From contig CAUSAG010000004.1 in NCBI GenBank assembly GCA_963529665.1, positions 1 through 64,000 on the forward strand: DNA of 64,000 bases, in the 5' to 3' direction. The notes under the pieces are model-generated. The model was not told the DNA's origin. It made no database searches and saw only the letters and a program-made list of their open reading frames with translations. Made by a program: the position numbers and the translations under genes. Below, in pieces: positions 41,085 to 50,533 of this stretch. The DNA comes from Kingella_B sp963529665. Lineage in GTDB: Bacteria > Pseudomonadota > Gammaproteobacteria > Burkholderiales > Neisseriaceae. Positions within the stretch are counted from its first letter, which is position 1. Every line of letters begins with the position of its first letter.

Positions 41085-43076
41085 TCAAATATCCAGCTCA
41101 GCTTGGTCGCCTTCGCGTTCCATCCATGCGCGGCGGCTGGCGGCTTCGCCTTTGCCCATCAGCTTGATAAAGATGTCTTCGGTGCTGCTTTGGTCTTGGT
41201 CTAAATCGGGGATGCGAACTTGCATCAGGCGGCGGGTGTCGGGGTGTAGCGTGGTGTCTTTAAGCTGGTCGGGGTTCATTTCGCCCAAGCCTTTGAAGCG
41301 GCTGATGGAATAGGCGCTGGGCTTGATGTTTTCTTTGTGCAGGCGCTCCAAAATGCTGTCCAGCTCGGTTTGGTCTAGGGCGTAGAGTTTGCGCGCGGGC
41401 TTGTTTTTGCCTTGGGCGTTGATGTCTACGCGAAACAGCGGCGGCTGGGCAACGTAGATGTGTCCGTGTTCTATGAGCTTGGGGAAGTGTTTGTAGAACA
41501 GGGTGAGCAGCAGCACTTGGATGTGCGAGCCGTCCACATCAGCATCGGATAGGATGGCGATTTTGCCGTAGCGCAGGGTGCTTAAATCGGGTTGGTCGTT
41601 TGCGCCGTGGGGGTCTATGCCGATGGCGACGGAGATGTCGTGGATTTCGGCGTTGCCAAACAGTTGGTCGCGGTGGATTTCAAAGCTGTTGAGCACTTTG
41701 CCGCGCAGGGGCAGGATGGCTTGGGTGTTTTTGTCGCGGGCGAGCTTGGCTGAACCGCCTGCGCTGTCGCCCTCCACCAAAAACAGCTCGTTTTCGCGGA
41801 TGTCTTCGCTTTCGCAGTCGGTAAGTTTGCCCGGCAACACGGCAACGCCGCTGCCTTTTTTCTTTTCTATTTTTTTGGTGCTGCGCAGGCGAGCTTGGGC
41901 TTGTTTGATGGCAAGCTCGGCGATTTTTTTGCCGTGTTCAATGTTTTGGTTGAGCCAGAGTTCCAAGGGGTCGCTGCACACGCTGGATACCAGTTTAAGC
42001 GCATCGCGGTTGGTGAGCTTGTCTTTGGTTTGCCCTTGAAACTGCGGGTCTAGGATGCGGGCGGAGAGCACGAGGGCGGCGCGGCTGAATACGTCGTCGC
42101 TGTTGAGTTTAACCCCGCGCGGTAGTAGGTTGTGGTGGTTGATAAAGTTGTTTACGGCGTTGAACATCGCTTGTTTGAGCCCTGCTTCGTGCGTGCCGCC
42201 TTGCGGTGTGGGGATAAGGTTCACATAGCTTTCGTTGGCGCAGTTACCCTCTTCCAGCCATGTGAGGGCAAACGCGGCGCCTTCGCCTGCGTGGAAGTCA
42301 TCGTTTCTGTGGGCAAGGTAGTTTTCGCTGGCGAAGATGGGCACGGCTTCTTGGGCGTTGGCGAGCAGGTCGTCTAAATAGCTGGGCAAGCCTTGCGGGT
42401 AGTGCCATGTTTGGACGATGGGGTTTTCAGGCTGCCCTTTGCTGGGGCGGGTGAGGCTGACTTCCACGCCTTTGAGCAGCACGGCTTTGGCACGCAGCAG
42501 ACGTTCCAGCTCGGCTAGGTTGTAGCTGGGGTTTTCAAAATATTGGGCATCGGGGTACACGCGCACTTCGGTGCCTGTGTCTTTTTGGGCGCAGGTGCCG
42601 ATTTGATGCAGGGGTTCTACTACATCGCCGCCTGCAAAGGCGATGTGTTGGATTTTGCCGTCGCGTTTCACGGTTACGTCTAGCCGTTTGGAAAGGGCGT
42701 TGGTTACGGAGACGCCAACGCCATGCAAGCCGCCTGAGAAGGCGTAGGCGCCGCCTGCTTCGGTTTTGTTGAATTTGCCGCCTGCGTGCAATTGAGTGAA
42801 CACGAGTTCTACTACGGGGAGCTGTTCGGTAGGGTGGTTGCCTGTGGGGATGCCGCGCCCGTTGTCGCGCACGCTGATGGATTGGTCGTCGTGGATTTCT
42901 ACGCTGATGCGGGTGGCGTAGCCGCCTAGGGCTTCATCGGCGGCGTTGTCGATGACTTCTTGGATGATGTGGGTGGGGCTGTCGGTGCGGGTGTACATCC
43001 CTGGGCGTTCTTTGACGGGTTCTAGGCCTTTGAGAACTTTGATGCTGGATTCGGTGTAGTGTTGTTGTGGGGACAT
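41085..43076 (-). CDS. parE: DNA topoisomerase IV subunit B ParE
   Basis: ParE is the ATPase subunit of topoisomerase IV, which decatenates daughter chromosomes. The 663-residue protein has the GHKL ATP site (EVIDNAADEA, DNGRGIPTG, GGLHGVGVSVTNALS), the transducer domain, and the TOPRIM domain (LVEGDSAGGSAK, PLRGKVLNSF, DADVDGSHIQ). The length is that of ParE, well below GyrB of Gram-negatives. A DUS is read as GQPENP. parC is not in the window. The ribosome site before ATG 43076 is weak. Confidence 0.95.
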   Translation of the reverse strand: MSPQQHYTESSIKVLKGLEPVKERPGMYTRTDSPTHIIQEVIDNAADEALGGYATRISVEIHDDQSISVRDNGRGIPTGNHPTEQLPVVELVFTQLHAGGKFNKTEAGGAYAFSGGLHGVGVSVTNALSKRLDVTVKRDGKIQHIAFAGGDVVEPLHQIGTCAQKDTGTEVRVYPDAQYFENPSYNLAELERLLRAKAVLLKGVEVSLTRPSKGQPENPIVQTWHYPQGLPSYLDDLLANAQEAVPIFASENYLAHRNDDFHAGEGAAFALTWLEEGNCANESYVNLIPTPQGGTHEAGLKQAMFNAVNNFINHHNLLPRGVKLNSDDVFSRAALVLSARILDPQFQGQTKDKLTNRDALKLVSSVCSDPLELWLNQNIEHGKKIAELAIKQAQARLRSTKKIEKKKGSGVAVLPGKLTDCESEDIRENELFLVEGDSAGGSAKLARDKNTQAILPLRGKVLNSFEIHRDQLFGNAEIHDISVAIGIDPHGANDQPDLSTLRYGKIAILSDADVDGSHIQVLLLTLFYKHFPKLIEHGHIYVAQPPLFRVDINAQGKNKPARKLYALDQTELDSILERLHKENIKPSAYSISRFKGLGEMNPDQLKDTTLHPDTRRLMQVRIPDLDQDQSSTEDIFIKLMGKGEAASRRAWMEREGDQAELDI

Positions 43077-43162
43077 GGTTGTGTGCGATGGGAAAAAAGG
43101 CGTATTTTACTAAAAATTGTTTCAGGCTGCGTTTGGGGTATTGCAGGGCAGCCTGAAACAGG

Positions 43163-43258
43163 TTGGAGCGACGACGGCTCGTCGCTAAGTTGCTTATTAA
43201 ACAGGGAGCGGCTGGTTTGCCAAGATGCGAGATGTTGGTGAGTTGCCGAGGCTCCATT
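43163..43258. repeat. Two-hairpin repeat, copy D
   Basis: TTGGAGCGACGACGGCTCGT start; left hairpin CGACG-GCT-CGTCG; core TTATTAAACAG and CTGGTTTGCCAAGATG; decayed right hairpin, ending GCTCCATTGG. A DUS lies immediately to the left and a pair of DUS to the right. Confidence 0.75.
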
Positions 43259-43347
43259 GGGCGGGTTTTCAGGCTGCCTGAAAATGGTTTGTGCTTTGTG
43301 GTTGGCATTCGTTTAGCTTTAACCATGCGTCTCGTGCCAACGGGGCA

Positions 43348-43517
43348 CTTACTTTTCTTTGCTTCGCCAAAGAAAAGTAAGCAAAAGAAAGGCGACCCCG
43401 ACGTGCAGGTTCGCTGCGCGAACTTCCCTCACTCCGCATCCTTTTTTCGGCGCGTGCGAACTAGTCGCACTTCGTGCGCCGTCGGGCAACGCACGCTTGT
43501 TTCCGAAAAAAGGATGC
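43348..43517. repeat. Nested inverted-repeat element
   Basis: Two perfect inverted repeats in tandem: CTTACTTTTCTTTG (43348-43361) with CAAAGAAAAGTAAG (43368-43381), and GCATCCTTTTTTCGG (43436-43450) with CCGAAAAAAGGATGC (43503-43517), the second enclosing a GTGCGA/TCGCAC hairpin. Similar ACTTTTCTTTG hairpins followed by a G/C-rich tail recur between genes in other proteobacteria and give rise to false gene calls. Confidence 0.65.
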
Positions 43518-43672
43518 TCTGTTCGGCTGGACGTAGGGGAAGGGCGGTAGCATTAACCGTTTGTGATGGATTAGCCAAGTAGGCAGCCTGAAAATGTTGT
43601 GGATGCGTTTTCAGGCTGCCTAGTTGGCAGAAATCGCGCTGATGCAGTCTGAAATTCTACAAACAACTTCGC

Positions 43673-44452
43673 TTAGGCAGACTGGTTTTGCGTAAGGCTC
43701 AGGCTTATTTCGCCAAATTGCTTTTCTTGGCGCACCAGCACCAGCCCTTCTTTGACCAGCTCCAACAGGGCGATGAAATTGACGACAACGTGCGCTGCGC
43801 CCAGCTCGGGTTGGAACAGCTGGGAAAAGGCGCAACTGGCTTGGGTGTTGAGTTTGCGCAGGATGGCGCTCATGAGTTCGCGCACGGAGATGGCTTCGTG
43901 TTCAATTTGGTGGCTTTGGGTGTGTTTAACGCGGGAAAGGATGCTGAGCCATGCTTGGGTGAGATCGGCGAGTTGCACTTCAGGCAGGTGTTGGGCTTGG
44001 GCGATTTCCAGCGGCAGATACACCCAGCCGAAATCGCGTCCTGCGCGGGGGAGGGCGTCTAGTCCTTGGGCGGCGAGTTTCATTTGTTCGTAGGCGAGCA
44101 GGCGTTGGACGAGTTCGGCGCGGGGGTCGGCTTCGGGTTCGTCGTTTTCAGGCTGCGTTTGTGGCAAGAGTAGGCGCGATTTGATTTCTATGAGCACGGC
44201 GGCCATCAGGAGATATTCGGCGGCAAGGTCAAATTGGTGGGCGTCCATTTGCTCTATGTAGCTGAGATATTGCTCGGTGATTTTGAGCATGGGGATGTCT
44301 AGTACGTCTAGGTTTTGCTTGCGGATGAGATAGAGCAGGAGATCCAGCGGGCCTTCAAAGCTGCTGAGTACGACTTGCAGGGCTTGGGGAGGGATGAAGA
44401 GATCTTTGGGGAGGTCGGTTACGGGTTGTCCGAATAGGTAGGCGATGGTCAT
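43673..44452 (-). CDS. scpA: Segregation and condensation protein ScpA
   Basis: ScpA is the kleisin that bridges SMC heads in the bacterial condensin. The 259-residue protein shows the family start SFEGPLDLLLYLIRKQNLDVLDIPM (abbreviated), YLLMAAVLIEIKSRLLLP, and a C-terminal winged helix (FIALLELVKEGLV). ATG 44452 gives the normal length; the longer open frame upstream is DUS read-through. A QTQPEN DUS segment lies in the linker. scpB is not adjacent. Spacing to recC (103 bases) allows cotranscription. Confidence 0.93.
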   Translation of the reverse strand: MTIAYLFGQPVTDLPKDLFIPPQALQVVLSSFEGPLDLLLYLIRKQNLDVLDIPMLKITEQYLSYIEQMDAHQFDLAAEYLLMAAVLIEIKSRLLLPQTQPENDEPEADPRAELVQRLLAYEQMKLAAQGLDALPRAGRDFGWVYLPLEIAQAQHLPEVQLADLTQAWLSILSRVKHTQSHQIEHEAISVRELMSAILRKLNTQASCAFSQLFQPELGAAHVVVNFIALLELVKEGLVLVRQEKQFGEISLSLTQNQSA

Positions 44453-44555
44453 GGTGGTTGGGCTGGGAGTGGGTTTCAGGCTGCTGTTATGGATGATTAT
44501 TGGATGGGCGGTGATGCGTTGTTTTGTTTTCAGGCTGCCTTTGGCTGGCTCGGCA

Positions 44556-47500
44556 CTAATCGCCTTGCAGGGCAATCAGGCAGTCGGCAAGGTTGGCAAA
44601 TAGGTTTTCGGTGAGATTGCGAAAACTGGGGTTGTTGATAGGAGTGTCGTCGTCGCGCCCGTAGATGAGTTTGGTCTCGGGGTAGTCGGCTTGGGCGAAG
44701 CCTGTGTAGCCTTTGTGGTACACGGTTTGGGCTTCTTTTTGCGCTTTGTCCCAGTCTGGGGTTTTGCTGGTGTAGTAGGCTTGGGCGGCGGCTAGAGTTA
44801 CGCGCGGGAAGAAGGGGATGGGGTATTGTTGCCCTTGTTGATAGACGGTGAGCCATTGGGCTAGGGTTTCTTGGGCGGTGCTGGGGCTGATGGGGGGCAG
44901 GGTGATGCTTTGGTGTAGGGAGAGGTAGTGGGTGGGCTGGGGGCTGTTTTGGGGGGCGATGGCGCTATATATCAGGTGGCGCAGCAGCAGTTCTATGCTG
45001 TCGCTGGCTTGGAGCAGGGCTTGGGTGTTGTGGTTGGGGAGAAATTGGTGGGCGTAGAGAATTTGCCCGTGTTGGTGGTTGTGGTTAAGGGCGTAGTTGA
45101 GCGTGCCTGTGGTGAGTTTCAGGCTGCCTGTTTGGTCGGGGTGGCGCGGGCTTTGGATGAGCTCGCTGTTTAGCCCTGCGGCGGCGATGGCTTGTTCTTG
45201 CGCGATTAGGGTGTTGAATTCGCCTGTGGGCAGTTGGCTTTGGGCGGTTAGGGTGGTTGCTAGCTCGGCGAAGTCTTGGTTACGCTGGCGTGCTTGGGTG
45301 TAGGCGGTGTCTAGTTGGCGTGGGTTGTCTTTGCCAAATGGCTCGCTGCTGGGATGGATGGCTTCGGTGTAGGGGGCTTGCCAGCCGAGATTGCGTTGCA
45401 GCCATTGGCGGCTGGGGTTGCGCCAGTAGCGCAGGAAGTCGGCTTGGGCGATGGATGGGGTGTTTTCAGGCTGCTCTTGCGTTGTTTGATAGTTTTGCAA
45501 AAAGGGCGCGGCTGGGGGCTGGGGCGTGTTGAGCGCTTGGGCGTAGTCTTGGCGCGTGCTGATGAGTTTGGCTGCGCTGAAATTGATTGCGCTTGTTTTC
45601 GCTCCGTTGGCGCCTGTGGTTTTCAGGCTGCCTGTGTAGTATTTGGGAGAGAAGGGTTGCAGGGGGTGGTGGGTTATCCAATGTTGGTTAAGCTGGCTGG
45701 CGGGGATTTGGGTGAGCGCGGCGATGGTGTCGATGAGCTCGCCGATGAGCGTGCTGGGGGCGCGTTCTTCGTCGGTGCGGATGTCTTTGCCGATGTAGGA
45801 AAGATACAGCACTTCGCGGGCGGATAGGATGGCTTCTAGGAACAGATAGCGGTCGTCGTCGCGGCGGGCGCGGTCGCCTTTTTGCGGATGCTGGGCGATT
45901 AGGTCGTAGGGCGCGGCTTTGGTGTTGCGCGGATAGTCGCCGTCGTTTAGCCCGAGTAGGCAGATAACTTTAAACGGCAGGCTGCGCATGGGCACCATGC
46001 TGCAAATGGTGATGCCGCCGCGCAAAAAGCCTGCGTCGTTTTGGCTGGTTAGGTATTGGTTTAGGTGTTGGATGGCGATGGTTTGGTCTATGGCTTGGGT
46101 GTAGTGGGCGGTTTGGGCTTCGTTTTGCCAGTTGGCTAGGGCGGTTTCTAGCTGCTGGTGGGCTTGGTGGTCGGCATCGCTTTGGGGGGTAATCAGGTCG
46201 CTGATTAGGCTGTGGATGCGTTCGTTCCATTGCGGGATGCTGGCGGGGGTTTGCCATTGGTTTTGGTGGCGGATGAGGGTGGCGACGAGGGCGGCGAAGC
46301 GGCTGAGGGGGGCTTGGTGGCTGGGGTTGCTGCTGTGGGGGGCGATGTGGTGCCAGATGGGGTTTGCAGGATTGTCGGGCAGCATAAAGCCGAGCACGAG
46401 GCGTTCTAGCCCTTGTTGCCATGTGTATTGGGCGTTGGGCTGGCTGCTGTGTTGGCTGCGTTGGGCGGCATCGCTGCCCCAGCGGATGTTGAGCTGGGCA
46501 ACGGTGTCGTGAATCAGCGGCAAATCGTCGCGCGTGAGCTGGTGGGTGGCGAGAATGAGTTCGTTATCCAGCAGGGCGAGCAGTTTGTCGGCTTCAAAGC
46601 GGCTGTCTATCAGAGCAAGGATTTGTTCCAGCGCATCCAGCAGCGGCTGGCGGTGGACGATTTGGGTGTCGGATAGGGTGTAGGGCAGGGGGTGTGGGCT
46701 GTTTTTGCCGAAGATGGCTTCTATATACGGAGTGTAGGGTTCTATATGGGGGGTGAGAATGGCGATGTCGTGCGGCTGCCAATCAGGGTGTTGGGCGAGC
46801 AAAACGAGCAGTTGGTCTTTGAGAATTTGCAGTTCGCGCAGGGGGCTGTGCGCGCTGTGGATTTGGATGCTGGGGTCGGCGTTGAGCTGGGCAAGGGCGA
46901 TGTCTCGCTGGCATTGCGCAACGGTGCGTTGGTATTGCATGATGGTTTGGATGATGCTGTCGGTTGCGATTTCGTGTAGTTGGAGGTTTTTCAGGCTGCT
47001 TGCGAGCGCGGCGAGTTTTGCATCGTCGGGCTGGGCGATATAGCGAGCCATCCGCGTGTTTACTTCGCCAAAGTATTGTGAGCTTTTCAGGCTGCCTGAA
47101 TGTTCGGATTCTGGCTCTTGCAAGCGGGCAACCAATTGGGCGTGCGCGGCGCTATGGGCAGCCTGAAACGCTTGTTGCTGCGCGGTGTTGTGCGGCAAAA
47201 CGTTTTGGCGCAGGTAGTCTTGGTGTAGGTCAAGCCAGCCGTTTTGGTAGGCGGTATCGGGCAGGGTAAGGGTTTGGATTTGGTGTTGGATGCTGTGCAG
47301 CAGGTTGGGGGATTGGGGATTGTTTTCGTAGGATTCAATGTGTAGCTGGGCATCGGTTTCGCTGAGTGTGTTGAAAAAATCGCGCCCTTGTTTGCCCAAC
47401 GAAGCGAGCAGGGGATGACCCAGCGCGCCTAAATCAAGGAGTGCGGGCTGGGAGAGAATTTGCGTGGGCTCAATGATGTTGCCCCAATATTCTTGGCTGG

Positions 47501-48233
47501 GGTTGAGCGCGAAAATGTGCACATCGCTGTGCTGGGCGAGCTGGGCGAGCAGGTGCAAATACATGGGCGCGAGCGTGGCGATGCCGAACACAAAATAACG
47601 CTGCGGCAGCCTGAAATTGGGCGCGGCAAGCGATTGCATCAGCGTGCGCCACAATTGAACGCGATGCGGTGCGCCTTGTTTGCCATCGTCTAGATGTTGC
47701 CAAAGCTGGGCTTGCCAGATTTGCTGCTCTGCGCTGCGGCTGCGAGCCAGCTCGGGGATGAGTTTGCCCGCTGCCCATGCTTCTATCCAGTCGGGGCGGT
47801 ACACCAGATATTGGTCAAACACGTCGGCAAGCTGCCCTGCGAGCTGGTAGGCGGCGTAATCGCCATTGTTGAGATACGGCGCAAGAGCTTGACGCGCGGC
47901 GGAAAAATCGGGCGATTGCGCGAACTCGGCGGATTGAAATAGCGCGAGCAGCCGCCAGCGCATCACTTCGGATGAAAACGGGCTGAGCGCGGGGATATTG
48001 GGCATGGATTCGCGCATCAGCCGCCATGCAAGGCTGGCGGGCAGGCTGAAACGCAAATTGGCGGCGATGCCTGTTTCGCGGGCAAGGTATTGGCTGATAT
48101 AGCGGCGCATGCCTTGGCTTTGGATGATGATTTCTTCTGGGGCGAAAAAGTTGCCCAACGGGTTTTGGCGTTGGACGGCGGCGAGCATGGCGGCGATGTC
48201 TTCTAGGCGGTTGGATTGGTAGAGATGGAGCAT
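44556..48233 (-). CDS. recC: Exodeoxyribonuclease V subunit gamma (RecC)
   Basis: RecC is the Chi-recognising scaffold of the RecBCD helicase-nuclease used in double-strand break repair. The 1225-residue protein starts MLHLYQSNRLEDIAAML, close to E. coli RecC, and has QGMRRYISQYLA, FGIATLAPMYLHLL, TICSMVPMRSLPFKVICLLGLNDGDYPR (abbreviated) and a C-terminal nuclease-like fold. ATG 48233 is preferred to 48260 by alignment of the start. Several DUS copies lie in frame, at least three exact (near 45120, 45624, 47088), in line with the known enrichment of DUS in repair genes. recB and recD are outside the window. Confidence 0.93.
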   Translation of the reverse strand: MLHLYQSNRLEDIAAMLAAVQRQNPLGNFFAPEEIIIQSQGMRRYISQYLARETGIAANLRFSLPASLAWRLMRESMPNIPALSPFSSEVMRWRLLALFQSAEFAQSPDFSAARQALAPYLNNGDYAAYQLAGQLADVFDQYLVYRPDWIEAWAAGKLIPELARSRSAEQQIWQAQLWQHLDDGKQGAPHRVQLWRTLMQSLAAPNFRLPQRYFVFGIATLAPMYLHLLAQLAQHSDVHIFALNPSQEYWGNIIEPTQILSQPALLDLGALGHPLLASLGKQGRDFFNTLSETDAQLHIESYENNPQSPNLLHSIQHQIQTLTLPDTAYQNGWLDLHQDYLRQNVLPHNTAQQQAFQAAHSAAHAQLVARLQEPESEHSGSLKSSQYFGEVNTRMARYIAQPDDAKLAALASSLKNLQLHEIATDSIIQTIMQYQRTVAQCQRDIALAQLNADPSIQIHSAHSPLRELQILKDQLLVLLAQHPDWQPHDIAILTPHIEPYTPYIEAIFGKNSPHPLPYTLSDTQIVHRQPLLDALEQILALIDSRFEADKLLALLDNELILATHQLTRDDLPLIHDTVAQLNIRWGSDAAQRSQHSSQPNAQYTWQQGLERLVLGFMLPDNPANPIWHHIAPHSSNPSHQAPLSRFAALVATLIRHQNQWQTPASIPQWNERIHSLISDLITPQSDADHQAHQQLETALANWQNEAQTAHYTQAIDQTIAIQHLNQYLTSQNDAGFLRGGITICSMVPMRSLPFKVICLLGLNDGDYPRNTKAAPYDLIAQHPQKGDRARRDDDRYLFLEAILSAREVLYLSYIGKDIRTDEERAPSTLIGELIDTIAALTQIPASQLNQHWITHHPLQPFSPKYYTGSLKTTGANGAKTSAINFSAAKLISTRQDYAQALNTPQPPAAPFLQNYQTTQEQPENTPSIAQADFLRYWRNPSRQWLQRNLGWQAPYTEAIHPSSEPFGKDNPRQLDTAYTQARQRNQDFAELATTLTAQSQLPTGEFNTLIAQEQAIAAAGLNSELIQSPRHPDQTGSLKLTTGTLNYALNHNHQHGQILYAHQFLPNHNTQALLQASDSIELLLRHLIYSAIAPQNSPQPTHYLSLHQSITLPPISPSTAQETLAQWLTVYQQGQQYPIPFFPRVTLAAAQAYYTSKTPDWDKAQKEAQTVYHKGYTGFAQADYPETKLIYGRDDDTPINNPSFRNLTENLFANLADCLIALQGD

Positions 48234-48503
48234 GGCAAAATAGGGGAGATGGATTGGCAATGGGCAGGATTATATAGGGAATTATCTTGCTATGATGGCG
48301 GCGATTGATTGGCAACGGCAAAGGCAGCCTGAAAACGCATTGCGCTACGTTTTTCAGGCTGCCTATCTTGTAAACAAAAATATGACTGGGCGGATTATCC
48401 GCAGATGATTCGCTTAACCATGTTTTCTATTTTCAGGCTGCCTTTGATGCTGATACCAATCACCGTAGCAAAGGCAGCCTGAAAACCATCTAGCATTTTC
48501 CGT
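48234..48503. repeat. DUS pairs between recC and the fumarase gene
   Basis: 270 bases with two inverted DUS pairs (about 48321-48363 and 48432-48486). The second pair directly follows the fumarase stop and is its probable terminator. Nothing else recognised. Confidence 0.6.
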
Positions 48504-50027
48504 TTACGCTTCCACAGGAATAATCCCAATCTTCGCTTGCCATTGTTTCGGCGCAATCGCGTGCACCGACTGCCCCTTGCTATCCACGGCAACGGTAACA
48601 GGCATATCTTTCACTTCAAATTCGTAAATCGCTTCCATGCCCAATTCGGGGAACGCCAACACTTTGGAAGAGCGAATCGCTTTCGCCACCAAATATGCCG
48701 CCCCGCCCGTTGCCATCAGGTAAACGGCTTGGTTGTCGGCAATCGCTTTGCAGGTGTCTGCGCCGCGTTCCGATTTGCCAATCATGCCGAGCAAGCCTGT
48801 TTGTTCCAGCATTTGGCGGGTAAATTTATCCATACGGGTGGACGTGGTTGGGCCAGCAGGGCCAACGACTTCATCGCGCACAGGGTCAACAGGGCCCACG
48901 TAGTAAATAATGCGGTTTTTGAAATCCACAGGCAGCGGCTCGCCTTTATTCAGCATATCAATCAAGCGTTTATGCGCGGCATCGCGTCCTGTTAAGATTT
49001 TGCCGTTCAGCAGCAACACATCGCCTGTTTTCCAAGTGGCGACTTCTTCTTTGGTAAGCGTGTCCACGTTTACACGCTTGCCGTTGTCGGGGCTGTATGT
49101 GATGTCGGGCCAATCTTCCAAGCTCGGCGCTTGCAAATGGGCAGGGCCGCTGCCGTCCAATTCAAATTCCACATGGCGGGTTGCCGCGCAGTTGGGAATC
49201 ATGGCAACAGGTTTGCCCGCCGCGTGGGTGGGGTAATCCAAGATTTTTACGTCCAACACGGTGGTCAAGCCGCCCAAGCCTTGCGCCCCAATGCCCAGCG
49301 CGTTCACTTTTTCATAAATTTCCAAGCGAAGCTGCTCTACCGCGCTCAATTCCGCGCCCGATTTGGCTTTGTCTTGCAATTTGTGAATATCAATATGCCC
49401 CATCAGGCTTTCTTTTGCCATCAACATCGCTTTTTCAGGCGTGCCGCCGATGCCGATGCCCAAAATGCCGGGCGGACACCAGCCCGCGCCCATGGTCGGC
49501 ACGGTTTTCAGCACCCAATCCACAATGCTGTCGGATGGGTTCAGCATGGCGAGTTTGGATTTATTTTCCGAACCGCCGCCTTTTGCCGCGCAAATCACTT
49601 CCACCTTGTCGCCCGCCACGATTTCGGTGTGCACCACCGCAGGCGTGTTGTCCTTGGTGTTGATGCGCTTGCCCGCAGGGTCTGCCAACACCGATGCGCG
49701 CAACACGTTATCAGGATGCGTATAAGCGCGACGCACGCCTTCGTTCACCATCTCTTGAACGCTCATATCGGCATCCCATTGCACGTTCATGCCAATTTTT
49801 AAAAACACGGTGGCGATGCCTGTGTCTTGGCAAATCGGGCGATGCCCTTCGGCGCACATACGGCTGTTGACCAAAATTTGCGTCATCGCATCTTTGGCGG
49901 CGGGGTTTTGCTCTTTTTGCAAGGCTTCGTTGAGCGCGTCGATAAAGTCTTTGGGATGGTAGTAGCTGATGAATTGGAACGCATCGGCGATGCTTTGGAT
50001 AAAGTCTTCTTGTTTGATTGTAGTCAT
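48504..50027 (-). CDS. Class I fumarate hydratase (4Fe-4S type)
   Basis: Interconverts malate and fumarate. The 507-residue single-chain enzyme belongs to the oxygen-sensitive FumA/FumB class with cluster ligands Cys66 (PICQDTG), Cys184 (GWCPPGILGIGIGG) and Cys280 (IPNCAATRHVEFELDG). The C-terminal swivel domain has VGPAGPTTSTRMDKF. AAGGACAC precedes ATG 50027. It is divergent from the frd-like operon across a 506-base AT-rich region with an FNR-type site. That fits production of fumarate for the reductase under low oxygen. Confidence 0.94.
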   Translation of the reverse strand: MTTIKQEDFIQSIADAFQFISYYHPKDFIDALNEALQKEQNPAAKDAMTQILVNSRMCAEGHRPICQDTGIATVFLKIGMNVQWDADMSVQEMVNEGVRRAYTHPDNVLRASVLADPAGKRINTKDNTPAVVHTEIVAGDKVEVICAAKGGGSENKSKLAMLNPSDSIVDWVLKTVPTMGAGWCPPGILGIGIGGTPEKAMLMAKESLMGHIDIHKLQDKAKSGAELSAVEQLRLEIYEKVNALGIGAQGLGGLTTVLDVKILDYPTHAAGKPVAMIPNCAATRHVEFELDGSGPAHLQAPSLEDWPDITYSPDNGKRVNVDTLTKEEVATWKTGDVLLLNGKILTGRDAAHKRLIDMLNKGEPLPVDFKNRIIYYVGPVDPVRDEVVGPAGPTTSTRMDKFTRQMLEQTGLLGMIGKSERGADTCKAIADNQAVYLMATGGAAYLVAKAIRSSKVLAFPELGMEAIYEFEVKDMPVTVAVDSKGQSVHAIAPKQWQAKIGIIPVEA

Positions 50028-50533
50028 GGTTTGTGTCCTTATAAGACGATGAAAAAAACGGTGGCAGCCTGAAAATGTAGTGAACTACATGAACGGCTGG
50101 ATAATTTAATTTTTATGTTGCCAAAGTACAGTTTTTCAGCAAGCTTGTCATGGGCAAAAAGGGGAAACTTGACCATTATCAAGAATGTATCATTTCTTAA
50201 AAATCTAACAAAATTAAACAAATAGCAGCCTGAAAAAAATTTATCATTTAAAAATATTCAGATAAGTCAAGCAGATAGTTGGGAATGTTTACCATTCTTA
50301 ATATAAAGTAAGAAATCTAGGGTATTTTTGCGCGATTGTTGCGAATAGGTCTATATAAAATAATTGTTTAATCAATGTTGTAAACAAAAATTTGCGTAAC
50401 TAAACACAATAAAACATGAGTAAATTGCTCGGAAAATATTTGTATTTTTATTACGATGGATGATTACAACTTTGCTGGTAGAATTTCATGTATTCAATTT
50501 AAAACCAACTTTATTAAACACAGGAATCCAACC
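50028..50533. promoter_or_regulatory. AT-rich divergent control region
   Basis: 506 bases, much richer in A/T than the surroundings, between the fumarase and the reductase operon. It contains the FNR-type site at 50169-50182, one near-DUS (about 50225-50236), and several candidate -10 sequences (for example TAGAAT at 50479-50484 preceded by TGG) without good -35 partners, as expected for activator-dependent promoters. No small gene seen. Confidence 0.6.
50169..50182. promoter_or_regulatory. FNR-type site
   Basis: TTGACCATTATCAA matches the FNR consensus TTGAT-N4-ATCAA in nine of ten positions. It is about 142 bases upstream of the fumarase ATG. With a TACTTT -10 at 50123-50128 on the minus strand it would sit near -60, a class I activator position. 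Confidence 0.65.

Larger units (their letters stand above)
43077..43672. other. 596-base spacer made of repeats
   Basis: Between the parE start and the scpA end lie DUS copies, copy D of the two-hairpin repeat (43163-43258) and a nested inverted-repeat element (43348-43517). The open frame at 43163-43582 crosses these repeats and is not a credible gene. Confidence 0.7.

Noticed and set aside
43163..43582. Open frame of 139 codons between parE and scpA
   Set aside because: It runs through copy D of the two-hairpin repeat and the nested inverted-repeat element; the translation is low-complexity and has no ribosome site. Such frames are typical by-products of this repeat.
49131..49802. 223-codon plus-strand frame inside the fumarase gene
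   Set aside because: Shadow of the fumarase codons, rich in His, Ala, Arg and Phe, no start signal.
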